Source of the DNA: Streptomyces sp. NBC_00443
GTDB taxonomy: Bacteria; Actinomycetota; Actinomycetes; Streptomycetales; Streptomycetaceae
Direction: 5' to 3'
Assembly (NCBI RefSeq): GCF_036014175.1
Contig: NZ_CP107917.1
Span: 4,340,001 to 4,404,000 of the forward strand
Length of the DNA stretch: 64,000 bases
Each line of letters begins with the position of its first letter. The stretch's first letter is position 1. Made by a program: the position numbers and the translations under genes. A model generated the notes under the pieces. The model saw only the letters and a list, made by a program, of their open reading frames with translations. It had not been told where the DNA came from and did not search any database. This document shows, one piece after another, positions 21,105 to 29,045 of this stretch.

Positions 21105-21735
21105 CTACGCCCGGATGACCGGCACGCTCCGCTCCACGGCGTAGGCGTGGACAGCCGTGAGAACCGTGTGCTGCTCGGCCACGACACCGGCGACCGACGG
21201 CGACTTCAGCATCGCGTCCATCGCGGCGCGGCTCTGCGCACCGACGACCACGCAGCCGTGGTAGCGGCGGAAGACCGGGTTGTCGTGCGCGACCCCGGGT
21301 GTCGGGTGCACCAGCCTTGACCAGGGCAGGAAGGTGTACGTCCGCAGATCGCGCGCGCCGGCCGCCTGCAACGCGGGACCGACCCGGTCGTGGACGAAGC
21401 TCCGGAACGCCCGGCCGCGCCCCCCCGCCGCCGGCGCAGCAGCACGACCGTGCGGTGGCCCACGTCCTCCTGGTGCCCGTCCGTCCACCAGCGCCCTGCA
21501 CCCGGCCCGGTGACGTGACCGAGGACCCGTTCGAAGACGTTCTGCTCGTCGAGGTGGACCTCCCGCATGCGCGCCGGCATGGCGAGCGCCGCGGCAGTGC
21601 TCACGAACCGGACCTCGGCGATGCCGTCACAGCGCCAGTCCGGCGGGACGAGGGTGCCCACCGTCGGGGACTCCGGCCAGTACCCGTGATCGGTGGGCGA
21701 GAAGAGAAGGAGGTGGTGCGGGCAGGTCGGCTCAT
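21105..21735 (-). pseudogene. Hypothetical protein gene broken by two single-base frameshifts
   Basis: Reading from ATG 21735, coherent protein sequence needs two frame changes. The start MSRPA fits frame one; HHLLLFSPTDHGYWPESPTV and on to GHRTVVLLRRRRGG lie in a second frame; GRAFRSFVHDRVGPALQAAG to the end SVPVIRA lies in a third. The first shift is near 21720, the second at a run of seven C (21420-21426). The reconstructed product is about 210 residues with no recognised domain. It lies after the paralogous TetR gene and a promoter dyad. It is either a decayed gene or a sequence error at homopolymers. Confidence 0.7.
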
Positions 21736-21784
21736 GGTGTCTCCGGTACGGGCGGGCGTGCGGCGACCCGGGAGCGGGCCATGT

Positions 21785-21818
21785 TTGCCCATCATCGGGT
21801 AATTAAGCTGCCCGTCAA
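21785..21818 (-). promoter_or_regulatory. Possible promoter and dyad upstream of the frameshifted gene
   Basis: On the minus strand TTGACG (21818-21813) could be a -35 box with GATGAT 16 bp further as -10. The plus-strand dyad TTGCCC-ATCATC-GGGTAA (21785-21802, one mismatch per arm) overlaps the -10 and could bind the TetR protein encoded at 21888-22544. Confidence 0.4.
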
Positions 21819-21836
21819 GTACCGAGCCCGTCAGAG

Positions 21837-21872
21837 GCGGGATGAGAAGCGGGATGAGAAGCGGGATCAGCA
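21837..21872. repeat. 12-bp tandem repeat
   Basis: GCGGGATGAGAA occurs at 21837-21848 and 21849-21860, with a degenerate third copy at 21861-21872. It lies in the gap just downstream of the second TetR gene. Confidence 0.8.
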
Positions 21873-21887
21873 GCCGGATGCGACCGC

Positions 21888-22544
21888 TCAGTCGTCGGCG
21901 GCGTCCGGCATGGCGGGCACCGTCGGCGCGACCGCCTCCGCCACCGCCCGCGCCCGTTCCTCCGGAACGCCGGCCGCGATGAGGGTGACGATGGCGACCC
22001 GGGTGCCGTCGTCCTCCAGCACCCCGGTGTTGACCGACTCCAGCAGCGCGACCGTCATCGCCTCCAGCCCAGCGCTGAGCGCGGCGGCCGGCAGGTGGGT
22101 GTGGAAGACGCCGTCCCGCTGACCCCGCTCCAGGATGGCCGTGGCCGTGGCGCGGGCCGGTGCCAGCACCTCGGCCACCCGTTCCGCGCCCAGGTCGCGC
22201 TGAGCCAGCGCCAACAGCAGGCGGTAGCGGTCACCCACGGGCCACATCGAGAAGGCGAGCCGGGCGAGCGAGTGCTCGGCGGGCTCCCCCTCGACGGCCT
22301 GCACACCGGAGGCCAGCGCGCCGCGCAGACTCTCGGACGCCTCCTCGGCGAGGGCCTCCAACAGCGCCTCGCGCCCGGGGAAGTGGCCGAAGAGAGTGCG
22401 CCGTACGACACCCGCGGCGCGTGCCAGCTCCTCCAGCGTGACGTCCGGGTTCCGGCCGAACTCCCGGCGGGCCGTGGCCAGGATGCGCGCCCGGTTGGCC
22501 CGCGCGTTGCGGCGCAGGGGCTCGCGGGCGACGGGCTTGGTCAC
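21888..22544 (-). CDS. TetR-family regulator, paralogue of the 18506-19207 protein
   Basis: The 218-residue product has a TetR HTH (TLEELARAAGVVRRTLFGHF, about residues 36-55) and a ligand domain with WPVGDRYRLLLALAQRDLG, LAPARATATAILERGQRDGVFH and a C-terminal TLIAAGVPEERA. These segments match the other TetR protein almost position for position, which points to a local duplication. It lies between an orphan kinase gene and a broken gene on the same strand. Likely targets are its own neighbourhood (dyad at 21785-21802) or the MMPL promoter dyad at 26312-26329; both are inference. Confidence 0.9.
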   Translation of the reverse strand: MTKPVAREPLRRNARANRARILATARREFGRNPDVTLEELARAAGVVRRTLFGHFPGREALLEALAEEASESLRGALASGVQAVEGEPAEHSLARLAFSMWPVGDRYRLLLALAQRDLGAERVAEVLAPARATATAILERGQRDGVFHTHLPAAALSAGLEAMTVALLESVNTGVLEDDGTRVAIVTLIAAGVPEERARAVAEAVAPTVPAMPDAADD

Positions 22545-22636
22545 GGAAACCTCGATGGATCAGCGCGGAGCAAGTGGGACACCGTGCGGACACGGACGTG
22601 GAGCACCGGCATTCTCGCACGGAGGGGCGCCGCCGC

Positions 22637-23884
22637 TCATGGGGTCGTAGGCTCCCCGGCACCGTACGGCTGCAGGGGCAGCGCGGTCGTGACCTCGAAG
22701 CCGCCCTCGGGGCGCGGGCCCGCGCAGAGTTCGCCGCCGACGGAGTGGGCCCGCTCGCGCATGCCCATGACGCCGAAGCCGTGGAGCGCCCCGGTCCCGG
22801 GAACGGAGCCGGCACCGGCTGCGGTGGGGCCGTCGTTGACGACCGTGATCAGCAGACGGGAGTCGGAGTAGCCGATCCGTACGGTCGCGGCTTCCGCGGT
22901 GGCGTGCTTGGTGACGTTGGTGAGTGCCTCCTGCACGATCCGGAACGCGGTCAGGTCCACACCGGGGGACAGCGGCTGCGGTTCCCCGTCCGTGGTCACC
23001 GTGACGGTGACCCCCGCCGACGCGCACGCCGAGACCAGCTCGGGCAGCCGGGCGAGCCCGGGGGACGGTTCCAGGGGGGCGGAGTCCGGGTCGCCGTTCT
23101 GTCGCAGCAGGCCCAGTGTGGCCTTCAGTTCGCGCAGCGCGGAGGACGTCGTCCCGGTCAGGTCGGTGAGGATATGCTGCGACTGCTGCGGGCTGGTGAG
23201 CACCAGGTGCGCGGCCGTGCCGGCCTGGGCGTTGGCCAGGGCCAGGTGGTGGGCGACGACGTCGTGCAGTTCGCGGGCGATCCGCATGCGCTCTTCGGTG
23301 ACGCGCAGCCGGGCCTCCTCCTCCCGGGTGCGCTCGGCGTGCTCGGCTCGGGCCTGCACGGCCTGGAGGTAGGCGCGCCGCAGCCGCGTCATGTTGCCGG
23401 CGGCGAGGGGCAGCAGCAGCCAGAAGAACGGGCCGATCGTCCTGAGCAGCAGCGAGAGGTGGTCCATGCTGTCGGAGATCGCCGCCGCGACGGTCACGGC
23501 CACCATGGTCGCGATGCCGTAGGCGCGGGTCGTCGGGCGGTCGGTGAGGGTGGCCAGCCAGTAGAGCGCGCCCATGACGGGCGCCAGCAGCAGCGGGGTG
23601 AGCAGATACCCCAGCGCGATCACGGTCACCGTGCAGGCGGCGGCCACGACGACGGCGACGCGCGGGTGGCTGCGGTGCTTCAGCAGGGCGAGGCAGGCCA
23701 CCCCCATGAAGGCGACGGCGGTCCTGTCCTGGTCCGGCGGGTCGGCGCCGGGCAGGGTGAGCATGCTGCCGAGGGACGCGCAGCCCATCAGCGCCGCGAC
23801 CAGCACCACGTCGACGACATGGGGGTGGCGGTCCGAGAACTCCTCGATGCGGTCCGCGTAGCGCCGCTCCGGGCTGGTGCTCAT
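22637..23884 (-). CDS. NarL-type sensor histidine kinase without an adjacent response regulator
   Basis: The 415-residue protein has an N-terminal membrane part with about five or six helices (about 25-170), a HisKA_3 dimerisation helix with the phospho-accepting His in RIARELHDVVAHHLALA, and a HATPase domain with EALTNVTKHA (N box) and the FGVMGMRERA G box. ATG 23884 is chosen for GGAGAG just upstream; longer in-frame starts exist. NarL-type kinases usually pair with a LuxR-type regulator, but none is adjacent; the next genes are a TetR gene downstream and an MMPL transporter upstream. Confidence 0.9.
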   Translation of the reverse strand: MSTSPERRYADRIEEFSDRHPHVVDVVLVAALMGCASLGSMLTLPGADPPDQDRTAVAFMGVACLALLKHRSHPRVAVVVAAACTVTVIALGYLLTPLLLAPVMGALYWLATLTDRPTTRAYGIATMVAVTVAAAISDSMDHLSLLLRTIGPFFWLLLPLAAGNMTRLRRAYLQAVQARAEHAERTREEEARLRVTEERMRIARELHDVVAHHLALANAQAGTAAHLVLTSPQQSQHILTDLTGTTSSALRELKATLGLLRQNGDPDSAPLEPSPGLARLPELVSACASAGVTVTVTTDGEPQPLSPGVDLTAFRIVQEALTNVTKHATAEAATVRIGYSDSRLLITVVNDGPTAAGAGSVPGTGALHGFGVMGMRERAHSVGGELCAGPRPEGGFEVTTALPLQPYGAGEPTTP

Positions 23885-24008
23885 GATGCTCTCCGGTCGG
23901 TCGGCTGGGTCCATGGTGAACGCCGGCGGGTACGGACGGTACGAACGGCGGACGGGACCGCCCGTGTCCTTCGTCACGGGCGGTCCCGGTGGGGGTGGGC
24001 AGGGCAGA

Positions 24009-26219
24009 TCAGGTGCGCGCCGCTTCCAGTTCGGCCGACTCGCTCGGGGCGGGTTCCGCCGCGGACCGCCCGCTGAGCGCCTCCCCCTCCACGTCGACCC
24101 GGGGCAGGATCCGGTCCAGCCACTTCGGCAGCCACCAGGCCTTGTCGCCGAGCAGGGCGAGGACCGCGGGCACGATCGCCATCCGTACGACGAAGGCGTC
24201 GAGGAGTACGGCGGAGGCGAGCCCGAACCCGATCATCTTGATCATGGAGTCGCTCTCGCCGATGAACCCGGCGAAGACCGCGATCATGATCAGGGCGGCG
24301 GCCACGACCACGCGGGCGCTGTGCCGGAAGCCGGACGTGACCGCCTGGCCGGACGACTCGCCGTGGACGTACGCCTCCCGCATCCGCGAGACGAGGAAGA
24401 CCTCGTAGTCCATGGCCAGCCCGAAGACGATGCCCACCAGGAAGATCGGCATCAGGCTCATGATCGGCCCGGTCTGCTCGACGCCCAGCAGTTCGGCGCC
24501 GTGCCCCTGCTGGAAGACCACGACGACCGCGCCGAGGGAGGCCAGCACCGACAGCAGGAAGCCGAGGGCCGCCTTCAACGGCACGAGCAGCGACCGGAAG
24601 ACCACCAGCAGCAGCAAGATCGCCAGCCCGACCACGACGATCAGATACGGCACGAGCGCGGCCTGCACCTTGCCGGCGATGTCGATGTTCATCGCGGTGG
24701 TGCCGGTGACCTCGAAGGTGGCCCCCGTCCCGGCCTCGACTCCGTCCCGCTCGCCCCGGATGGTCGTCACCAGGTCCTTGGTCCTCTCGTCGGTCGGCGC
24801 GGTGGACGGCACCACCGAGAAGACGGCGGTGTCCCCGGCGCCGTTGAAGCGGGCGGGGGAGACGGACACGACCCCCTTCGTGCCGCCGATCTCCTCGGCG
24901 ATCGTGCTGACTGCGCCCTTCGGATCCGCATCCCCCTTGGCGTCCACGACGACGGTCAACGGCCCGTTGAAGCCCGGCCCGAAGGCCTCGGCGAGCGCGT
25001 CGTAGGCCCGCCGCTCGGTGGTGGAGGTGGACTTGGCCTCGTCACCGGGCATGCCCAGCTGCAGACCCGTCATCGGCACGGCGAGCGCCCCGAGTCCCAC
25101 GACGCCGAGGAGCAGCACGGGCAGCGGCCGGCGCAGCACGAACCGCGCCCAGCGGGTGCCGCCGTTGCTCTCGACGCTCTCCTCTGTACGGCCGCTCTTG
25201 CGGGCCCGCCGCGACAGCACCGCGTTCGGCCAGAAGCCGAGGAAGGCCGGGACCAGCGTCAGCGCGATCAAGACGCCGACGACGACCGCGCCCGCCGCGG
25301 CCAGGCCCATCTTGGTGAGCATCGGGATGCCGACCACCGCGAGCCCGGCGAGCGCGATCACGACGGTGAGCCCGGCGAAGACGACCGCGGAGCCGGCCGT
25401 ACCGACGGCCATCCCCACCGCCTCCTGCGGCGCACGGCCCTTGGCCCGCTCCTCCCGGTAGCGCGAGACGACGAACAGGGCGTAGTCGATGCCGACGGCC
25501 AGGCCCAGCATCATGGCGAGGGTGCCGGTCGTGGTGGACAGGCCGAGCGCGCTCGACAGGGCGAGGATCGTGGCCATGCTGACGCCGACGCCGATGACGG
25601 CCGTCAGCAGCGGCAGCCCGGCGGCGGCGAGGGACCCGAACGTGACGAGCAGGACGACGGCGGCGATGGCGACGCCGATGACCTCGGCCGCCCCGCCCGG
25701 ACCACCGCCGTCGTCCATGGCGGTCCCGCCGGCCTCGACGGTCAGCCCCGACTCCTGGGCCTGCGTGAGCGTCCGCTCCAGATGCGCCTTGCTCGCGTCG
25801 GTGAGCTCGCTCGCACCGACCTTGTAGGTGACCGTCGAATACGCCGTCGTGCCGTCCTTGCTGACGGCCTGCGTCCGGAACGGGTCGACGGCACTCGCGA
25901 CCTGCGATCCGTCACCGAGCTCGGCCACGGCCTCCTCGACGGCCTTCTTGTTCTCGGCGGCGGTCATCTTCTGCCCGCCCGGCGCGACGAAGACGACCCG
26001 CGCGGTGGCGCCGTCCGCCGTCGCACCCGGGAAGCGCTCCTCCATCAGGTCGAACGCGTTCTGCGACTCGATGCCCGGCATCGAGAACTCCTCGTCGACG
26101 GCGCCCGGGGCCTTCAGGGCACCCAGTCCGACGGCGGCCAGGACGGCCGCCCAGACCAGGGCGACGTACCAGCGCCGCCGGAAGGCCAGACGGCCCACTC
26201 GATACAGGAAAGTAGCCAC
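24009..26219 (-). CDS. MMPL/RND-family transporter
   Basis: The 736-residue protein has the MMPL layout: helix 1 near the N-terminus, a soluble loop (about 45-175), helices 2-6 (about 180-330), a second large loop (about 390-520) and helices 8-12 to about 715. GIDYALFVVSRYREE and its C-terminal counterpart AMDYEVFLVSRMREAYV are the conserved proton-relay helices with Asp-Tyr. GTG 26219 has GGAG about 10 nt upstream. Relatives export lipids, siderophores or toxic compounds. The kinase gene begins 124 nt downstream on the same strand. Confidence 0.93.
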   Translation of the reverse strand: MATFLYRVGRLAFRRRWYVALVWAAVLAAVGLGALKAPGAVDEEFSMPGIESQNAFDLMEERFPGATADGATARVVFVAPGGQKMTAAENKKAVEEAVAELGDGSQVASAVDPFRTQAVSKDGTTAYSTVTYKVGASELTDASKAHLERTLTQAQESGLTVEAGGTAMDDGGGPGGAAEVIGVAIAAVVLLVTFGSLAAAGLPLLTAVIGVGVSMATILALSSALGLSTTTGTLAMMLGLAVGIDYALFVVSRYREERAKGRAPQEAVGMAVGTAGSAVVFAGLTVVIALAGLAVVGIPMLTKMGLAAAGAVVVGVLIALTLVPAFLGFWPNAVLSRRARKSGRTEESVESNGGTRWARFVLRRPLPVLLLGVVGLGALAVPMTGLQLGMPGDEAKSTSTTERRAYDALAEAFGPGFNGPLTVVVDAKGDADPKGAVSTIAEEIGGTKGVVSVSPARFNGAGDTAVFSVVPSTAPTDERTKDLVTTIRGERDGVEAGTGATFEVTGTTAMNIDIAGKVQAALVPYLIVVVGLAILLLLVVFRSLLVPLKAALGFLLSVLASLGAVVVVFQQGHGAELLGVEQTGPIMSLMPIFLVGIVFGLAMDYEVFLVSRMREAYVHGESSGQAVTSGFRHSARVVVAAALIMIAVFAGFIGESDSMIKMIGFGLASAVLLDAFVVRMAIVPAVLALLGDKAWWLPKWLDRILPRVDVEGEALSGRSAAEPAPSESAELEAART

Positions 26220-26311
26220 GGCAGGGGGTCTCCACATCTGGGACTCGAACGTGTGCCCAGGCTGTCCGGAGCGGGGGTGCCCTGTCGTCGTGCGGCTGCC
26301 GACAATCGGCG

Positions 26312-26329
26312 GTACTGAGAACGCAGTAC
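26312..26329. promoter_or_regulatory. TetR-like operator dyad upstream of the MMPL gene
   Basis: GTACTG-AGAACG-CAGTAC is an inverted repeat with 6-bp perfect arms, about 93 bp upstream of the MMPL start. Spacing and sequence are like TetR-family operators; the second TetR protein is a candidate binder. Confidence 0.5.
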
Positions 26330-26345
26330 GCAGCGGCGGCGGCTC

Positions 26346-26371
26346 AACCGTGGGTACGACGGCCCACGGTT
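26346..26371 (-). terminator. Probable terminator of the MoxR-VWA operon
   Basis: AACCGTGGG (26346-26354) and CCCACGGTT (26363-26371) are perfect 9-bp arms with an 8-nt loop, lying 33 nt downstream of the minus-strand VWA gene stop. Confidence 0.65.
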
Positions 26372-26403
26372 CAGGTCTCATACCCGTGTGTCCCGCCCGG
26401 GTC

Positions 26404-27651
26404 TCACCGGCCCGCTCCCACCGACCCGATCTCGACCACACGCGCCCACGCCGGCGGTGCGTCCGGTACGTACTCGGGATCGTCCTCGTCCCATGACCGG
26501 GCCGACTGCTGCCGCGGGAACAGCCCCACCACGGTCCGGCACGGCGGCCGGGTGCTCGGCCAGGGTGTCTGGCCGTCGGTCAGGGCCACGACGACATCGG
26601 GCCGTGGCTGTGCGCGCAGTGCCCTGGCGAAGCCCGCGCGCAGATCCGTTCCCCCGCCCCCGACCAGCGGAATTCCCTCGGCACGGCAGACCCGGTGGAC
26701 GCCCCCGGCCGCCGCGTCGCACGGCACCACGCTGACCAGGTCCCGGCGCCCGCCGACGGCCCGGGAGATCGCGGCGACCTCCAGCAGGGCGCTGCCCAGT
26801 TCGGCGTCACTGACCGAGCCGGAGGTGTCGATGACGACACAGACGCGGGGCGGCCTGCGCCGCAGGCTCGGCAGGACGGTGCCGGGCACCGAGGCGGAGC
26901 GGCGCGAAGGGCGGCCGTAGGTGTAGTCCTCGCCGGCACCGGGGCCACCGGCGGCCGACCGCACGGCCGCCCCCAGCAACTCCCGCCAGGGCTGCGGCGG
27001 ATGGAAGGCCTCCTCGGCCCACCGCTGCCACCCCTGTGAGGCGCTGCCCGGCCGCCCGGTGATGCCCTGCGCCACCCGGAACCGGACGGCGTCGCGTTCC
27101 TGCGCGCTCAGCCCGTGCGCGCCGTCGGCGCCCAGATCCCACTCCCGCTCCAGCCCGTCGGCCCCGCTGCCGCAGTCCAGCCAGGCCAGGTCCTGCGTCC
27201 GCGGTCCCAGCCGGAACTGCCGCAGGTAGTCCTCCATGAGCTCGCCCTCGGGCAGTTGCAGCGTCGCCGGTTCGACGGCACCTTCGGGCCGGGCGAGCCC
27301 GTCGCCGTACACGTCGTCGTTGATCTCGCAGTCCGCGGCGATGTTCATCCGCAGCCGCTCCCCGGGCCCGGTCAGCCCGCGCTCACGCGCCACCCGGTCG
27401 CCGCGCCCGTGATGATCCCGCAGCAGATGCGACACCTCGTGCACCCACACCCCGGCCAGCTCCTCCACCGGCGTCCGCGCCACGAACCCCGGCGAGACAT
27501 AACACCGCCAGTGCCGGTCCACAGCCATCGTCGGCACCCGCCACGACTCGACGACGTGCAGGGCGAACAGGGCGGTGGCCAGATAGGGGCGGACCCGAGC
27601 GGCGTGAAGCCGGGCGGCAAAGAGCTTTTCCCGGTCCAGGGGTCGCCCCAC
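26404..27651 (-). CDS. DUF2201-type putative metallopeptidase with VWA-like domain
   Basis: The 415-residue product has an N-terminal putative metallopeptidase domain with HEVSHLLRDHH (zinc-type HExxH starting at residue 71) and a C-terminal VWA-like domain whose MIDAS motif is DTSGS (275-279), with a later GGGTDLR and ALTDGQ. The pairing with a MoxR ATPase gene directly upstream is standard for this family and resembles the RavA/ViaA type of chaperone system. The upstream stop overlaps an ATG (ATGA at 27701-27698) that is one frame off this protein; GTG 27651 is used, but the true start may be further upstream if that junction contains an indel. Confidence 0.85.
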   Translation of the reverse strand: MGRPLDREKLFAARLHAARVRPYLATALFALHVVESWRVPTMAVDRHWRCYVSPGFVARTPVEELAGVWVHEVSHLLRDHHGRGDRVARERGLTGPGERLRMNIAADCEINDDVYGDGLARPEGAVEPATLQLPEGELMEDYLRQFRLGPRTQDLAWLDCGSGADGLEREWDLGADGAHGLSAQERDAVRFRVAQGITGRPGSASQGWQRWAEEAFHPPQPWRELLGAAVRSAAGGPGAGEDYTYGRPSRRSASVPGTVLPSLRRRPPRVCVVIDTSGSVSDAELGSALLEVAAISRAVGGRRDLVSVVPCDAAAGGVHRVCRAEGIPLVGGGGTDLRAGFARALRAQPRPDVVVALTDGQTPWPSTRPPCRTVVGLFPRQQSARSWDEDDPEYVPDAPPAWARVVEIGSVGAGR

Positions 27652-27697
27652 CTCCGCGGACCCCAGCGCATCCCGGCGCGCCTCCGCCCCACCCCGC

Positions 27698-28942
27698 TCA
27701 TCGCCGCCCCGCCTGCGCCGCGACCGCAGCTGTCCGTGCGGCCGTGTGGTCCGCTCGTCGGGACAGGGTCACCACTCCGGCGAGCCGGTCGATGGCGGCC
27801 GGTACGTCCCAGTGCTCCTGGCGGAGGGAGGCGAGTGTGGTGGCGGGGACGACGACGAGGTCCGGGGCGCCGGTTTCCACGGCGCGGACCAGGAGAGCCC
27901 AGGCCGCGTCCCAGCGGGACTTGTCCGGCTTCCCTCGAACCGCCTCGACCACCCCGTCCAGCGCGGCCTGCCGCAGATCCCCCCGCTCGGGCAGCTCGGC
28001 CCCCGCCGGGTCGGCGAGCAACAGCTCGGGGTCCGGCAGATCCATCCGGTCGACGCTCGCCAGCAGTTCGAGCCCCGGCCCGTCCCCCACCGTGCCCCGC
28101 ACCAGCAGGGAGAGCACCTCCCGCGAGGCCCCCGCCGCGGTGGCGAAGGCGACCAGGCACTGTGTCATCTCCCAGCTCCGGGGCGAGGGCCACGGCCCAC
28201 CCCGCCGCGCCTCGCCGCTGGGCAGCCGGTGCACCAGCCCCGGCCGCCCGGAGAGCAACCCGCACACGGCGCGCCGGGCGAAGTCCACGGCCCCCGCCAG
28301 CTTCTCCGGGTCGAGCCGCGGCAGGGTCGCCCGTGGCCAGGTGCCACCCAGTCCGCGTACGACGACCTCGTGATCGTGGGTCCACTGCAGATGCACGAAC
28401 CGGTTGGCCAACGGCGCGCTCAGCTCCCACCCGTCCGCCGCCGAGGACCGCGGATTGGCGGCGGCCACGATCCGCACGCCCGGTGGCAGCCGCAACGCCC
28501 CGATCCGCCGCTCCAGCACGAGCCGCAGCAGTGCGGCCTGGACAGCCGGCGGCGCGGTCGACAACTCGTCCAGGAACAGCAGCCCCCGCCCGGCCTTCAC
28601 CAGCCGTACGGCCCAGTCCGGCGGAGCCATCGGCACTCCCTGTTCCGCGGGGTCGTCCCCGACGACGGGCAGCCCCGAGAAGTCGGACGGTTCGTGGACG
28701 CTGGCGATCACCGTGGTCAGCGGAAGGTCCAGGGTGTCGGCGAGTTGGGTGAGCGCGGCGGTCTTGCCGATCCCCGGCTCACCCCACAGGAGGACGGGCA
28801 GATCGGCGGCGACGGCCAGGGTGAGGGCCTCCAGTTGTACGTCGGGGCGGGGTTCGGTGGTGGTGTCGCGGAGGATGGCCAACAGGTCGGCAGCGACGTC
28901 GAGTTGGGACAGGGCGGGCTGGTTCTGGGTGCATGTGGGCAT
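27698..28942 (-). CDS. MoxR-family AAA+ ATPase
   Basis: The 414-residue product has Walker A GEPGIGKT (54-61), Walker B LLFLDE (121-126), a sensor-1 type VAAANP segment and an arginine-finger region near LSAPLANRF. MoxR ATPases remodel or activate protein complexes, usually with a VWA partner, here the next gene. It lies in the middle of a three-gene minus-strand set (29046-30470, 27698-28942, 26404-27651). The gap to the upstream gene is 103 nt, so a separate promoter is possible. Confidence 0.92.
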   Translation of the reverse strand: MPTCTQNQPALSQLDVAADLLAILRDTTTEPRPDVQLEALTLAVAADLPVLLWGEPGIGKTAALTQLADTLDLPLTTVIASVHEPSDFSGLPVVGDDPAEQGVPMAPPDWAVRLVKAGRGLLFLDELSTAPPAVQAALLRLVLERRIGALRLPPGVRIVAAANPRSSAADGWELSAPLANRFVHLQWTHDHEVVVRGLGGTWPRATLPRLDPEKLAGAVDFARRAVCGLLSGRPGLVHRLPSGEARRGGPWPSPRSWEMTQCLVAFATAAGASREVLSLLVRGTVGDGPGLELLASVDRMDLPDPELLLADPAGAELPERGDLRQAALDGVVEAVRGKPDKSRWDAAWALLVRAVETGAPDLVVVPATTLASLRQEHWDVPAAIDRLAGVVTLSRRADHTAARTAAVAAQAGRR

Positions 28943-29045
28943 GTGAGGTCACCTGTGGGTCTAGGGAGGGGTGGGCTGGTGTGGCGAGGGTGAGGGGCGG
29001 AGCGATGACGCGCTGCGGCCCGGGGAGTTGCCGCGCGGCGCAGGG

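Noticed and set aside
19307..21187. Minus-strand open frame of about 620 codons opposite the first MFS gene
   Set aside because: It is a shadow of a 14-helix transporter and has no coherent protein features.
23877..26318. Plus-strand open frame of about 800 codons opposite the MMPL gene
   Set aside because: Composition is His/Asp/Gly/Arg-rich without structure; the minus strand has transmembrane helices and MMPL motifs.
27372..27701. ATG at 27701 overlapping the MoxR stop as the start of the VWA gene
   Set aside because: That frame is one base off the DUF2201-VWA frame and gives a Pro/Arg-rich nonsense protein, so GTG 27651 was used and the possible indel was noted.
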